DNA from: Marinobacter nauticus
GTDB taxonomy: Bacteria > Pseudomonadota > Gammaproteobacteria > Enterobacterales > Shewanellaceae
DNA length: 64,000 nucleotides
NCBI RefSeq assembly: GCF_019801015.1
Contig: NZ_JAHVJZ010000004.1
Location: 1-64,000, forward strand
Reading direction: 5' to 3'
Shown here: positions 44,291 through 53,891 of the stretch, piece by piece
Layout of the letters: every line of letters begins with the position of its first letter
Numbering within the stretch: position 1 is the first letter of the stretch
Notes under the pieces: model-generated
Seen by the model: the letters and a program-made list of their open reading frames with translations, nothing else
Database searches by the model: none
What the model was told of the DNA's origin: nothing
Made by a program: the position numbers and the translations under genes

Positions 44291-45669
44291 CCGCGATTGG
44301 CCTTGATCTGGACCACAACCGGCTCACCGCTCAGGTCGGGTTTGATCACCTGGGTATACTGGCCATCGGTGATGCCCAGCTGAACGCTGACCGGCTCCGG
44401 CGTATTGCCGCGCAGCAGGTAAAGCGTGCCCATCCGCACCTTGCCGGACTGGAGGTCCTGGCGCAGCGCTTTCTGCTCCGGCGTCAGAACCTCATCCAGC
44501 AGACGGGTCAGGCGCTGGCGTACCTGGCGGTCATTGCGGGACCCCATCCCTTCTGAGGCTTTGGGCAACTGGGCTTCAAGGGTGGCTCTTTGTTGGTCAC
44601 TCAATCCCAATGGCTCAAGCCTGGCCAGCGGCCCTCTGGCGGCACCGGCCTGTCCCCGGTCCAGCTGACCGGCCACCCGCAGCGCGGCATTGCTGACGCG
44701 GTTAACGCCGCGCACCGCTTCAATGGCGATCTCAAGGTTGGCGGTCATGCCGGGCAACAGGCTGCCATTGCGGTTCGCCGCGTTGATGATCACGGTGTAA
44801 CTGATGACGCCGGAGTTATCCTGGGGTGCCCGGCGGATCTGGGCCACCTCGCCGCGATAGCGCTGGTCCGGGAAGGCATCAACGGTGAAGTCAACCCGCT
44901 GACCCTCCTTCAGCTGGCCGATGTCCGATTCGTCGATGTAAGCCTCAATCTCCATCTGGGAAAGGTCTTTGGCCAGGGTAAAGAGCTCAGGGGTGTTGAG
45001 GCTGGAGGCCACGGTCTGGCCCCGCTCAATGGTGCGATCAATCACAAAGCCGTCAATGGGGGCGCGAATTTCGGTGCGGTCCAGTTCAATCTGGGACTGA
45101 CTCAGGCTGGCTTCATTGGCCGCCAGCGTCGCCTGCAACACCGTCAGTTGTGCCTCGCTCTGACGCCAGTCCAGCTCGGCCTGGGTCAGCGTGGTTTCCG
45201 CCGCATCGATCTCATCGTCAGAGATGTAGTTGGCGGCCGCCAGTCCCCGCGCCCGCGCCAGATCGCGCCGGGCTTTGTCCAGATCCACCTCAGCGCGCTT
45301 CACCACAATGCGTTGCAGTGCGATGTCGCCCTCGGTTTTCGCCACCTGAGCCTTGGCCTGCGCCACTTTGGCGGCAAAGGTGCGAGGGTCTATCTGAGCC
45401 AGTAACTGCCCGGCGGTGACGGTGTCGTTGAAGTCCACATACACTTCGGTGATTTGGCCGGACAGCTGCGCCCCGACGATCACGTCATCCACCGCAGCCA
45501 GTGTGCCGGTAGCGCTGACCGTGTTGTTGATGTCACCGCTGGCCAGGGCCTCCGTCCGGTAGCTTACCGGCGCGGCTTCGGCATTGAGCGTACCGCGGCT
45601 CACCAACCAGCCAGCGCCCACTATCACGGCGGTGGCACCCACCATTAGCCAGGTCCGAGTTTTCATCAT
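44287..45669 (-). CDS. MacA-like periplasmic adaptor (membrane fusion protein)
   Basis: Adaptor of 460 residues linking the permease to an outer-membrane channel. A signal anchor (about residues 7-25) is followed by lipoyl halves (VIVGAQLSGQITEVYVDFND and RAPIDGFVIDRTIERGQTV) around a long alpha-hairpin (about 95-185). The C-terminal part contains an unusual charged helical stretch (about 345-420, LSDQQRATLEAQLPKASEG and RLTRLLDEVLTPEQ) inside the membrane-proximal domain, also seen in some related adaptors. Tandem ATG codons at 45669 and 45666 are possible starts. It is the first gene of the three-gene operon; no TolC gene is nearby. Confidence 0.9.
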   Translation of the reverse strand: MMKTRTWLMVGATAVIVGAGWLVSRGTLNAEAAPVSYRTEALASGDINNTVSATGTLAAVDDVIVGAQLSGQITEVYVDFNDTVTAGQLLAQIDPRTFAAKVAQAKAQVAKTEGDIALQRIVVKRAEVDLDKARRDLARARGLAAANYISDDEIDAAETTLTQAELDWRQSEAQLTVLQATLAANEASLSQSQIELDRTEIRAPIDGFVIDRTIERGQTVASSLNTPELFTLAKDLSQMEIEAYIDESDIGQLKEGQRVDFTVDAFPDQRYRGEVAQIRRAPQDNSGVISYTVIINAANRNGSLLPGMTANLEIAIEAVRGVNRVSNAALRVAGQLDRGQAGAARGPLARLEPLGLSDQQRATLEAQLPKASEGMGSRNDRQVRQRLTRLLDEVLTPEQKALRQDLQSGKVRMGTLYLLRGNTPEPVSVQLGITDGQYTQVIKPDLSGEPVVVQIKANRG

Positions 45670-45822
45670 CTGCGTCTTTCGTGTTGCCTACTGTCGGGCC
45701 ATGCTAACAATCCGAACTTGAGCAAACCGATGGCTTTTACACAGTTTTACCCTGCCTGACGCAAACTCACCTTGTGCCGACTGAGGCCATTCGACACACT
45801 GATCAGGTTCATGGAGGCGCCT

Positions 45823-46188
45823 ATGTCATTGACCGACTCACATCACCACATCAACTATCTCGAATTGCCCGCTGCGGATCTGAGCGCGGTCAAAACCTTT
45901 TTTGGCCAGGTATTTGGCTGGCAGTTCACCGACTACGGACCGGACTATACGGCGTTTGCCGGCGCCGGACTGACGGGCGGCTTTTTCCGTGCTCCCCTGG
46001 CCTCACGCAGTGAGCAGGGGGCGGCGTTACCGGTGCTTTACAGCCTGGAACTGGAACATACCCAACAGGCGGTAGAAGCCGCAGGTGGCACCCTGCATAA
46101 GGCGATTTTCAGCTTTCCCGGTGGCCGCCGTTTCCACTTTCTGGATCCTTGCGGCAACGAGTGGGCCGTGTGGAGCGAGCGGGCATAG
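45823..46188 (+). CDS. VOC/glyoxalase-family protein
   Basis: Small cytosolic protein of 121 residues with the vicinal-oxygen-chelate fold. HHHINYLELPAADLSAVKTFFGQVFGW is a typical VOC start, and FHFLDPCGNEWAVW a typical end. The glutamate usual in a metal-binding VOC C terminus is present in GNEW. The substrate is unknown. The ATG at 45823 lies 5 nt after GGAGG, so the longer frame is not used. It ends at a bidirectional terminator shared with the large lipoprotein gene. Confidence 0.85.
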   Translation: MSLTDSHHHINYLELPAADLSAVKTFFGQVFGWQFTDYGPDYTAFAGAGLTGGFFRAPLASRSEQGAALPVLYSLELEHTQQAVEAAGGTLHKAIFSFPGGRRFHFLDPCGNEWAVWSERA

Positions 46189-46207
46189 TCCACCGGCAGA
46201 CGAGCAC

Positions 46208-46236
46208 AAAAAAGGAGGGCGAATGCCCTCCTTTTT
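46208..46236. terminator. Bidirectional terminator between VOC and SslE-like genes
   Basis: GGAGGGC-GAAT-GCCCTCC stem with a long A-run before and T-run after. Confidence 0.88.
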
Positions 46237-46251
46237 TATTTACCGATGCGG

Positions 46252-49200
46252 TTACTGCGGCCGCTCGGTGATGCGGTCGATGGTCAGTGGGTTGCGCTGC
46301 GGTTTCGGCAGCCCCAATCCGGCCACACGATTGAGACCCTGCGGCGTGATGCCCCCCTCAATCTGAGGCGTGCTGTCGCCGGGGTAGATCATCGCCTGAC
46401 TGCCCGGATTCCAGTCGTTGAAGAAGTCGCTCAGATCGGTCTGCGCCGCGTAGGAAGCGCACAGCATCAGTTGGTCACTCTGGCCCAGATCCTGACCGTA
46501 GCAGAGGTTCTCCCCCGGCAGAACAAACTGGCCATCGTCGGCATTGCGACTCAGGCGGTGCATCAGTTTGAACAGGTTCCAGCCACGCAGGCCGGCTTCG
46601 TCGTCGTAGTAAGCCGGCACCTCGCCTTCGGCGTACCAGTGGCCGATGGTGAATTCAGTCTCGGCCCACTCTTTAAGCTGGGCAAACATCACCAGTCGCT
46701 CACCCGCGCCGCCGATGGCCCAGGCCCGCTCCGCTTCGGCGCGGACAAAGTCAGGAGCGATGCGGATGTCCTGCTCCACCCGTGCCATGCGGCCAAGGTG
46801 TTTGTCCTGCATATAGAGCGCCAGCAGGTTGTTCACCACCTCGGTGCTGCCCGCCACATTAAAGGGGGCTTCCGCCGCATTGTGACCCACTTCGTGCCAG
46901 AGCAGCCACGAGTTCAGCGGGGCCAGGCCAATCTGGTTGCTGCTGACATTAAAGCTGCTGTTCATCACCGGGTAGCCGGAATGCGCGGCACCGATGCTGA
47001 TCGCCACGTCGTTGACAAAGTGATGTCGGTTAGCCGGGCGGGCGGCATCGGTGGCCATGCGGTTGTGCTGTCCTTCCAGCCCTTCATCGCGGGCGTAGAA
47101 ATCGTTCAGATCGGCGGCGAAGGTGTCCAGCTCAGCGGCAAAGGCTGCCGGCTCACCGTCGTAGTTCGCCGCCTGCAGATTGGCCTTGGGCGCGGTGTAA
47201 ACAAAGGCATCAGAGACCACTTCGCCGATGGGCGCCGGGGCGTTCTGAGGGTTTATCCAGCCTTTGCCACGCTGGTACAGCGGGGCACTGACGGTGTGGC
47301 TGAAGGTCAATGTCACCGCGGCTCCCTCCCGGCCCTGGGCGTAAATCAGGCCGCCATAGGGCACGGTAAAGGTGTGGCTTGCACCCAGCTCACCGGCGTT
47401 CAGGGTAAAGGACTGCTGCATCCGCGGCGGACGCATCAGGCCCAGTTCGTGTTTCTCACGGCCGGTCAGGTCATCCGCCAGGGCGATGGTGATGGTCACC
47501 GGCTCGGACGTGCCACTGGCCACCACGCTAAACGGCTGATGGGCGACGGCCCACTGACCGGTCGGCTGACGGTTACCCGCAAACCAGGCGGTGGTGCGGT
47601 TGCGCAGATCCAGGGTGACGCTGCCACCCCCCTGATTGCCGTCCGGCAGACCCGGGAAGGGCCGCACGTCCACCTGCACATCCAGGTCCCAGAAGCTGCG
47701 GCCCAGCATCAGGCGGGTCAGCGGCTTCTCCATGTAGTTGAGCGGGTAGTCCGGGTTCATCTGGCCGGCAAAGGCCCCTTCGGCCTCGCCCCAGACCATT
47801 CCCAATGCCACCAGCTCGGCATGCAACTGGGCCGGGCATGCGGTGCCGCCACCCGCGCGATCGTCGCTGTAGCAGTTGAGGAACTGGGTAAAGCGCTCAA
47901 AGCCCAGTTCATCGTCGGCTTCCGCGTCGTAGCGGTAGTCCAGATCGTTCCACAGCCACACCGACAGGTTCTGGTAGAGACGATTCAGGTCGACGCTGGA
48001 GAGGCGTTCGCCCTGCTTCCCTTCAGTGCGGAAGTAACGCTCGTGCTGATAGAGGCGTTCGATGTTGGTGCCCAGATCCGCCGCTTTCACCATGGCCCGG
48101 GCCTGAGCGTCGCCCAGGTCCAGCTCGGTGTAGCGCGGCACGTACATGCCGCCGGTCAGCGCAATGCCATTACCGGGACGGTACTCCAGACAGTTCACTT
48201 CGTAGTGGTAGTTGGGGTCACGGCACTCCTGGTAGGCCGGGGAGCCATCGGCTTTGCTGAACGCATCCAGAATGCGGGCCTTGGCCTGGTCGATCTCCGC
48301 GGCAGTCAGCCCCGCTTCATCGATAAAGGCCACATGGCTGACGGGTTGCCCGTCATCGCCCGGCTCGGTCCAGCGGGCCATCTCCAGTTTCGGCTTATCG
48401 TCCGGCTTGTTCTGCTCCTGGTAGAGCCACACCACGTTGCCGTTTTCGTCGATGCGGTAAGGCAGGGTTGGGCCACTGTCGCCGTCAACGGCGGCGTAGC
48501 GCTCCAGTACCCAGATGCCGTTGCTGCGCTGATTGCGCACCCGGTCAGGGTAGCCGCCGCTGGGGCCATTGCCGTTGGCCACCACCGAACCGCCCATGCC
48601 AAAGGCGATGCCGGCACTGTCCAGCAGGCGGGCCACCGCACCGGCGTCGTTGGTGCCGGTAATGGTTTCCATCAGCAGGATGCTGCCGCCGCGGCTGACG
48701 TAGTCGATCAGCGCGGTCACGTCTTTCTGGGTCAGCTTTGGCTGATTCAGGTCGGCCCGCAGCACCTCTTCGTAATGGTTGCCCTGAGGGTCAATCAGGT
48801 ATTCGAAGCCATTGAGCACCAGCAGCGGATAGGCGTTGGGATCCAGATTGTCGAAGCGGTCCAGTTGCTCGGTGCTGACGCCGAACCCGGCCGCGATCAC
48901 AAATGGCTCCTGTTCGCCCGTCACCTGCCCGGAACGCTTGAAGTAGGCGTACGGCACGTTGGTGCCGATGGTATAGCCCCCTTGCTGGCCCGTCAGATAA
49001 CGCAGCGCATTCTGGAAGAAGTGCTTCATGTCATCGCTGTCGCTGCTCAGGCGACATTGACCGGCCTCATCGATGCCGCCATGCCAGCTGTAGCCATTGG
49101 GGCACACCAGCACCGAGTGGTAGCGGGCGTTGCCCATCACCATCACCCGGCCCTGACCGATCTCACCGATGCTGATAAAGGGCAGGTTAAAGGTGGCCGT

Positions 49201-50685
49201 TGAGGCACCGACACGTTCCGGCACAACGGTTGAGGGCGCTTCGGTGATGTAAGCCAGACCATCTTTGTCCCAGGCTTTCAACGCACCAAAGGGAAGCCAG
49301 TAATTATTGTCGTTGCGGGCCATCATCACCGGGAACGCGGTGTTGGCGATGTTAACGGCAGCCTGTCCCCGGGCATTGCCGGTGCTGCCGTAGAAGTTGG
49401 TGCTGTCGTGGAAGACATGGAAACGGCTGACCGGTTTCCAGCCCTGTTGCTGGGCTTCCATGCTGCTGCCCCACAAGCGCTGAATGTCCGCCAGGATCTG
49501 ACCACTGTCATCCTCACCGGCACGGACAAAGCGGGTGCTCACCTCACCGTCGCATTGGCGCTGGCACAGTTGGGCGTCGATCTCCGCCGCCAGGCCAGAT
49601 TCAAACTGGCGGGCAAACTCCGCCGCGACTACCTGAACCTGACCGTCGCCCAGCGCCAGCTCCCGGCTTTCGCTGCTCAGTGACAGGGACAAGATTTCGT
49701 TGACCACATTGGGATAGGCCGCAAACACTTCGGCCACCTGTGCCGGCAGCTGCCAGTGGTCGCCTCCGTCCACGGCATAGCGCTGCACCAACGCCTCAGC
49801 GTTGCGCCCAGCGTCGCCGTGGGCCAGCTGGCTCAGGCCCACCCGCTGCTGATTGCCCCGGGCTTCACCCAGCTCAAAGGTGTCGATACCAAAACGAACG
49901 GCATCACCCCAGAGAAATTCAAACTCCCCCTGAGCGTTGGTGACACCGCGGCTGCCCCGGCTGAAATAGGCGATGCCCGCCACCGGTTTGCCGTCACTGT
50001 CAGTCAGCACCGCTTTGGACAGAATCGCTTCCTGGGGACGGTACTGGTACGCCGATTCCGCGTCCGCCGCCACAAAGCCCGCGTTGAGATCGGAAGAGGC
50101 GTTGGGGTTCACCGCTGGCGCCACGTCCGGCTCGTGAGTGCTGGGTTGTTTGTCGGTCTGGCTGTCGTTGGCCTGCTGCTCCAGCAGCGCATCAAAGGTC
50201 GCTTTCGGCAGGTCCAGACTGTTGAGGTAGTGGTCCTTAAACTTCAGCGCCTGAAGGGCATCCAGTTCCAGTGCCACGGTATCGCCGTGAACCACACCAA
50301 AGGTACGCACCAGAGTTGCGGCGTTCTGAGCCGCGTCGGGGCGCGCCTCAAACTCGCTGCCCTGCCCCAGCACCAGGGTTTTCTTCACCGTCGCGGTTCC
50401 GGCCCGGGCGGCCGGGTCCGGCTGCACATCAGCAAAGCTGGCGAGGATGGTGCCTTTGTAGTGGCAGGTCACGCTGTCGCCGGTCTCAATCTCAAAATCG
50501 ATGGCGGGCTTGCCATTACAGCGCACCGGCTCGCCGAACCGCAGCTGGCCATCCAGCGTCAGGGTGGCACTCAGAATGGCGGGGATTTCCGGATCGGGGA
50601 TCTCCGGCGTGGGGGTATCACTGGAGGAGCCGCCGCAACCGCTCAGGAGCGTCAGCAGCGATAAAGACAACAACGACTTTTTCAT
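46252..50685 (-). CDS. SslE/AcfD-like M60 metallopeptidase lipoprotein
   Basis: Large secreted lipoprotein of 1477 residues. The lipobox ends LLSGC with Cys17 followed by Gly-Gly, suiting outer-membrane or surface sorting. A Ser/Pro/Glu-rich spacer follows, then N-terminal strand-rich domains. The M60-type peptidase domain near the C terminus shows the zinc motif HEVGH (His1264, Glu1265, His1268). Layout and length match E. coli SslE (YghJ) and Vibrio AcfD, mucin-degrading surface proteins exported by type II secretion. In this organism the target could be mucin or another glycoprotein. It is monocistronic, with a CRP-like site upstream. Confidence 0.88.
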   Translation of the reverse strand: MKKSLLSLSLLTLLSGCGGSSSDTPTPEIPDPEIPAILSATLTLDGQLRFGEPVRCNGKPAIDFEIETGDSVTCHYKGTILASFADVQPDPAARAGTATVKKTLVLGQGSEFEARPDAAQNAATLVRTFGVVHGDTVALELDALQALKFKDHYLNSLDLPKATFDALLEQQANDSQTDKQPSTHEPDVAPAVNPNASSDLNAGFVAADAESAYQYRPQEAILSKAVLTDSDGKPVAGIAYFSRGSRGVTNAQGEFEFLWGDAVRFGIDTFELGEARGNQQRVGLSQLAHGDAGRNAEALVQRYAVDGGDHWQLPAQVAEVFAAYPNVVNEILSLSLSSESRELALGDGQVQVVAAEFARQFESGLAAEIDAQLCQRQCDGEVSTRFVRAGEDDSGQILADIQRLWGSSMEAQQQGWKPVSRFHVFHDSTNFYGSTGNARGQAAVNIANTAFPVMMARNDNNYWLPFGALKAWDKDGLAYITEAPSTVVPERVGASTATFNLPFISIGEIGQGRVMVMGNARYHSVLVCPNGYSWHGGIDEAGQCRLSSDSDDMKHFFQNALRYLTGQQGGYTIGTNVPYAYFKRSGQVTGEQEPFVIAAGFGVSTEQLDRFDNLDPNAYPLLVLNGFEYLIDPQGNHYEEVLRADLNQPKLTQKDVTALIDYVSRGGSILLMETITGTNDAGAVARLLDSAGIAFGMGGSVVANGNGPSGGYPDRVRNQRSNGIWVLERYAAVDGDSGPTLPYRIDENGNVVWLYQEQNKPDDKPKLEMARWTEPGDDGQPVSHVAFIDEAGLTAAEIDQAKARILDAFSKADGSPAYQECRDPNYHYEVNCLEYRPGNGIALTGGMYVPRYTELDLGDAQARAMVKAADLGTNIERLYQHERYFRTEGKQGERLSSVDLNRLYQNLSVWLWNDLDYRYDAEADDELGFERFTQFLNCYSDDRAGGGTACPAQLHAELVALGMVWGEAEGAFAGQMNPDYPLNYMEKPLTRLMLGRSFWDLDVQVDVRPFPGLPDGNQGGGSVTLDLRNRTTAWFAGNRQPTGQWAVAHQPFSVVASGTSEPVTITIALADDLTGREKHELGLMRPPRMQQSFTLNAGELGASHTFTVPYGGLIYAQGREGAAVTLTFSHTVSAPLYQRGKGWINPQNAPAPIGEVVSDAFVYTAPKANLQAANYDGEPAAFAAELDTFAADLNDFYARDEGLEGQHNRMATDAARPANRHHFVNDVAISIGAAHSGYPVMNSSFNVSSNQIGLAPLNSWLLWHEVGHNAAEAPFNVAGSTEVVNNLLALYMQDKHLGRMARVEQDIRIAPDFVRAEAERAWAIGGAGERLVMFAQLKEWAETEFTIGHWYAEGEVPAYYDDEAGLRGWNLFKLMHRLSRNADDGQFVLPGENLCYGQDLGQSDQLMLCASYAAQTDLSDFFNDWNPGSQAMIYPGDSTPQIEGGITPQGLNRVAGLGLPKPQRNPLTIDRITERPQ

Positions 50686-50815
50686 AGTGAGTGAAAGTCC
50701 AATTTCCTGAAAACAACGTCAAAACGACGAAATGCCCTGCCACGCGGATTGCGGGAGTTCAAGGGACCAGAAAGTAAAAGCGGCGCTATTCTGACGTTGC
50801 TGAATTCCGGACGTG

Positions 50816-50832
50816 AACGGAATCAATCCGTT
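50816..50832. promoter_or_regulatory. Inverted repeat between SslE-like gene and yjjG
   Basis: AACGGA-ATCAA-TCCGTT is a perfect 6-bp inverted repeat directly beside the CRP-like site. Possible second regulator site. Confidence 0.35.
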
Positions 50833-50833
50833 A

Positions 50834-50849
50834 TGTGATTGTTCTCACT
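50834..50849. promoter_or_regulatory. CRP-like binding site upstream of the SslE-like gene
   Basis: TGTGA-TTGTTC-TCACT matches the CRP pattern with one mismatch. It is about 150 bp from the SslE-like start codon and about 130 bp from that of yjjG. Confidence 0.5.
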
Positions 50850-50980
50850 AATCAAATTCGTTGGCTTGCCCAATTCGCACACAGATCAGGCGACTTGCGG
50901 GACAGGGTTGTCATTCTTCCCTTGGCGCAGGGGCGTAAAGCCTTACAATTGGCCCACTAACAGCAACAAGAAATGCCGCA

Positions 50981-51652
50981 ATGCCCTACCAATGGATCCT
51001 GTTTGACGCCGACGAAACCCTGTTCAACTTCGATGCCCTGAGTGGCCTCAAGCTGATGTTTTCCCGCCACGGCGTGGACTTTACCGACACCGATTACCGG
51101 GCTTACCAATCCGTAAATCAACCGCTCTGGCAGGCCTATAACGCCGGCGAGATCGACGCCAAAACCCTGCAAACCACCCGCTTCAACGGCTGGGGCGACA
51201 AGCTGGGTACCACCGGCGCCCAACTCAACTCCGACTTCCTCAGTGCCATGGCCGACATCTGCCAGCCTCTGCCCGGTGTGCGTGACCTGCTGAACACCCT
51301 GGCGGGCAAAGCGCGGCTTGGCATCATCACCAACGGCTTCAGCGAGCTGCAAAGCATCCGCCTGGCGCGCACCGGACTGGCCGACGCCTTTGAGCTGGTG
51401 GTGATCTCTGAAGAGGTGGGCGTCACCAAACCCCATGTCGGCATCTTCGACCACGCGCTGGAAAAGATGGGTCAACCGGACAAAAACAGCGTACTGATGG
51501 TGGGCGACAACCTGCACACCGACATTTTGGGTGGCCTGAATGCCGGGCTGAATACCTGCTGGTACAACCCGCATCAACAAACCGGCAGCGACCATATCGC
51601 CCCGCACTTTGAGATCCAGCATCACGACGAGCTGCGCCAGCGATTTGCCTGA
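50981..51652 (+). CDS. yjjG: Pyrimidine 5'-nucleotidase YjjG
   Basis: HAD-superfamily phosphatase of 223 residues that dephosphorylates pyrimidine nucleoside monophosphates, including damaged ones. Motif I is FDADETLF with Asp9 and Asp11, motif II is IITNGFSE, the lysine lies in GVTKPHVGIF, and motif IV is VLMVGDNLHTDI. It aligns along its length with E. coli YjjG. A single gene with its own terminator, divergent from the SslE-like gene. Confidence 0.92.
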   Translation: MPYQWILFDADETLFNFDALSGLKLMFSRHGVDFTDTDYRAYQSVNQPLWQAYNAGEIDAKTLQTTRFNGWGDKLGTTGAQLNSDFLSAMADICQPLPGVRDLLNTLAGKARLGIITNGFSELQSIRLARTGLADAFELVVISEEVGVTKPHVGIFDHALEKMGQPDKNSVLMVGDNLHTDILGGLNAGLNTCWYNPHQQTGSDHIAPHFEIQHHDELRQRFA

Positions 51653-51673
51653 GCAAACAGAACAGCCGCCATC

Positions 51674-51700
51674 AGGCCCCATCCGGGGCCTGTCTGTTTT
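51674..51700 (+). terminator. Terminator of yjjG
   Basis: AGGCCCC-ATCC-GGGGCCT stem followed by GTCTGTTTT, 22 bp after the stop codon. Confidence 0.7.
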
Positions 51701-51803
51701 GCGCGTTAGGGGTTAGCGCCAGTGGCCGGATTGCATGGAACCGGACAATCAGACAGTGCGCCGACGTACGCGCTTCAGCCCACATCATTTCGATGGGTTA
51801 TCA

Positions 51804-51825
51804 AAATTATCACCATTGATAATTT
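51804..51825. promoter_or_regulatory. Inverted repeat upstream of VOC gene
   Basis: AAATTATCA-CCAT-TGATAATTT is a perfect 9-bp inverted repeat about 120 bp before the VOC start codon. It has the look of a dimeric regulator site. Confidence 0.5.
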
Positions 51826-51941
51826 CAAGTAATCCCCCGCTCTCCTTAGACTCTCTCACATCGACATCGGGTCACCGGCCATTTCTCACACGCTGGTTAT
51901 CCATTACCAATCATTTGTCATCGTGAAACGGGAGCAAGATT

Positions 51942-52427
51942 ATGAAGATGAGCCACGTAGGTATCATGGTCAGCGATATGGACAAAGCCATCGAGTTTTA
52001 CACCCAGGCACTGGGTCTCGAGGTGGTCATGGGCAAGAGCGAAGTGATCGAAGAGCGCAAAACCGCCATCGGTCGCATGTGCATCGCGGTATTCGGTGAA
52101 GGCTTTGAAGGTTTCAACATTGCCCACCTGCTGACCTCCGACGGCATTGGCGTCGAGCTGTTTGAGATGAAAAATCGTCAGGAGCGCCATGAGGTCGACT
52201 TCTCCCGAATTGGCATTTTCCACTTCAGCCTGGAAACCGACGATTTTGAAGGGGTGATCGAGAAGACGCTGAAGTACGGCGGCAAGCAGCGCATGGACGT
52301 TATGCGTTATCACCCGGAGGACGACAGCAAACCGGCCAAGATGGTGTATCTGGAAGACCCCTTCGGCAACCTGTTTGAACTGTACTCTCACTCCTACGCC
52401 GAGACCTACGCCTCCGAATACGAGTAA
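51942..52427 (+). CDS. VOC/glyoxalase-family protein
   Basis: Cytosolic VOC-fold protein of 161 residues. MKMSHVGIMVSDMDKAIEFYTQALGL and the closing VYLEDPFGNLFELYSHSY are clear family segments; the two presumed metal ligands are His5 and the glutamate of NLFEL. The exact reaction is not predictable; it is unlike lactoylglutathione lyase in the middle part. GGGAGCAAG precedes the ATG, and an inverted repeat upstream suggests dedicated control. It marks the edge of the GC-rich block before the AT-richer stretch. Confidence 0.88.
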   Translation: MKMSHVGIMVSDMDKAIEFYTQALGLEVVMGKSEVIEERKTAIGRMCIAVFGEGFEGFNIAHLLTSDGIGVELFEMKNRQERHEVDFSRIGIFHFSLETDDFEGVIEKTLKYGGKQRMDVMRYHPEDDSKPAKMVYLEDPFGNLFELYSHSYAETYASEYE

Positions 52428-52447
52428 GCGTAAGCGTCAACACCACC

Positions 52448-52478
52448 AAAGCCAGCGGCCCCTCCGCTGGCTTTGTTT
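52448..52478 (+). terminator. Terminator of the VOC gene
   Basis: AAAGCCAGCGG and CCGCTGGCTTT form an 11-bp stem around CCCCT, followed by GTTTT. Confidence 0.85.
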
Positions 52479-52841
52479 TATCCGCAATATGAACCGCTCA
52501 ATGAACTCCCACCTTTGCATCCCTGATGTGGAGCGACCCAGCGACCAGATATGACACCCGGGGCGCATATTGCGCCCTTTATCCGTCATATCCATTCGCT
52601 GTTAACAGCCAAAAGATCCAAAAGATGGGTGTCCAATCAGGTCCTTCCATCAAGGTGCCGGATGTATGTCAGCATGCCGTCCTCCATCAACACGACCTGT
52701 ACTTTTGAGGGCATCCATATATGTCCGGTTAGATCCTACCAAAATTGAATTTCTCTAATTCATGGCCTGGCCTATAGGCGACTTGAATAATGTCACTCGT
52801 GTTTGTGATTCGATTAGTTAGCAAGAGGCCAGGTTATTAGC
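52479..52841. other. Intergenic region at the left edge of the AT-richer stretch
   Basis: About 360 bp without a credible gene; small overlapping frames near 52526-52748 lack ribosome sites. A hairpin GGGCGC-ATATT-GCGCCC plus TTTAT sits at 52561-52580 and could act as a weak terminator. GC content begins to fall here. Confidence 0.5.
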
Positions 52842-53891
52842 ATGAAACCACTGTCCCTACGAACCCTATTACCAGCGTTATTGGTGGGCTTGTCTTCCGT
52901 TCCAGTTTTTGCCAGTTCGAGTGTTGTTGAACGACACATTCCGACGCCGACGGGGCTGTCTGAATCACTGAGTAAGTTGATCGAAAGCCGCACAGTTGAC
53001 ACCTCGAAGTCTGCGACAGCGATCCCTGAAACTACGGAGCAATGGATTGAGCTTCAAAAGCAGTTCGATGTACAGGGAATCGAAGTGGCGATGAAAAGTG
53101 TGGAGCGTTTAGGCATCTCGGTCGAAAAGCAGGTATTTGCGGGAGTTGAAACCTTTTTCATCACGCCAAACTCTGTGAGTCCGGAATATAAAGATAAGTG
53201 GATGATGCACATTCATGGGGGCGCATTTGTATTTGGTGGCGATGAAGCCGCTTTGAGAGAAGCGATTTGGGTTGCCAATGGTCTGGGCGCCAAGGTTGTC
53301 TCAATCAACTACCGTAAACCCCCTCTCTATCCTTTTCCTGCTGCACTGGAAGATACCGTATCGGTCTGGAAAGAGCTGATAAAGACTCAGAACCCGGAAG
53401 AAACCGCAATACTTGGCACCTCAGCGGGAGGCAATCTGACCCTGGCCACCACATTGAAGCTGCTAGAAAAAGACTTGCCCCTTCCTGGAGCCCTGTTTGT
53501 TGGAACGCCAGCCGTCGATCTAAAGGAAACATCGGATTCCTGGTACGTGCTCGAAGGTCTTGACCCTCTTGGGAAGCGCGATGGGCTATTGCAGGCAACT
53601 TTCGATCTTTACGCTGGGGAACACAACCTGAAAAACCCCCTAATCTCGCCAATCTATGCCGAAATTACCTTTTTCCCACCCACGATCTTTATGACCGGAA
53701 CCCGGGATTTGCTGCTGAGTGATACGGTGAGAATGCACCGTTTGCTAAGAAGTGCTGATATCAAGTCAGAGTTGCATGTTTATGATGGCCAATCCCACGG
53801 CGATTATTTGCTGGGTTTGAGCGCCGACGTTCCTGAGTCGGAGGATGCGATTAAAGAGATTCGACAGTTCTTTAATCGATATATTAACTGA
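52842..53891 (+). CDS. Exported alpha/beta hydrolase, HSL-type esterase
   Basis: Esterase/lipase-like hydrolase of 349 residues with a signal peptide (1 to about 25, ending PVFASS). The oxyanion-hole motif HIHGGAF and the nucleophile elbow GTSAGG with Ser194 identify the hormone-sensitive lipase group. Asp289 (TGTRDLLLSD) and His319 (GQSHGDY) complete the triad. It likely hydrolyses short acyl esters in the periplasm or outside the cell. Its base composition is more AT-rich than the core genes, and it is the first gene of the accessory stretch. No operon partner is evident. Confidence 0.88.
   Translation: MKPLSLRTLLPALLVGLSSVPVFASSSVVERHIPTPTGLSESLSKLIESRTVDTSKSATAIPETTEQWIELQKQFDVQGIEVAMKSVERLGISVEKQVFAGVETFFITPNSVSPEYKDKWMMHIHGGAFVFGGDEAALREAIWVANGLGAKVVSINYRKPPLYPFPAALEDTVSVWKELIKTQNPEETAILGTSAGGNLTLATTLKLLEKDLPLPGALFVGTPAVDLKETSDSWYVLEGLDPLGKRDGLLQATFDLYAGEHNLKNPLISPIYAEITFFPPTIFMTGTRDLLLSDTVRMHRLLRSADIKSELHVYDGQSHGDYLLGLSADVPESEDAIKEIRQFFNRYIN

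Noticed and set aside
46246-49203. 985-codon plus-strand frame across the SslE-like gene
   Set aside because: Antisense shadow of the M60 lipoprotein; the minus-strand frame has lipobox and zinc motif.
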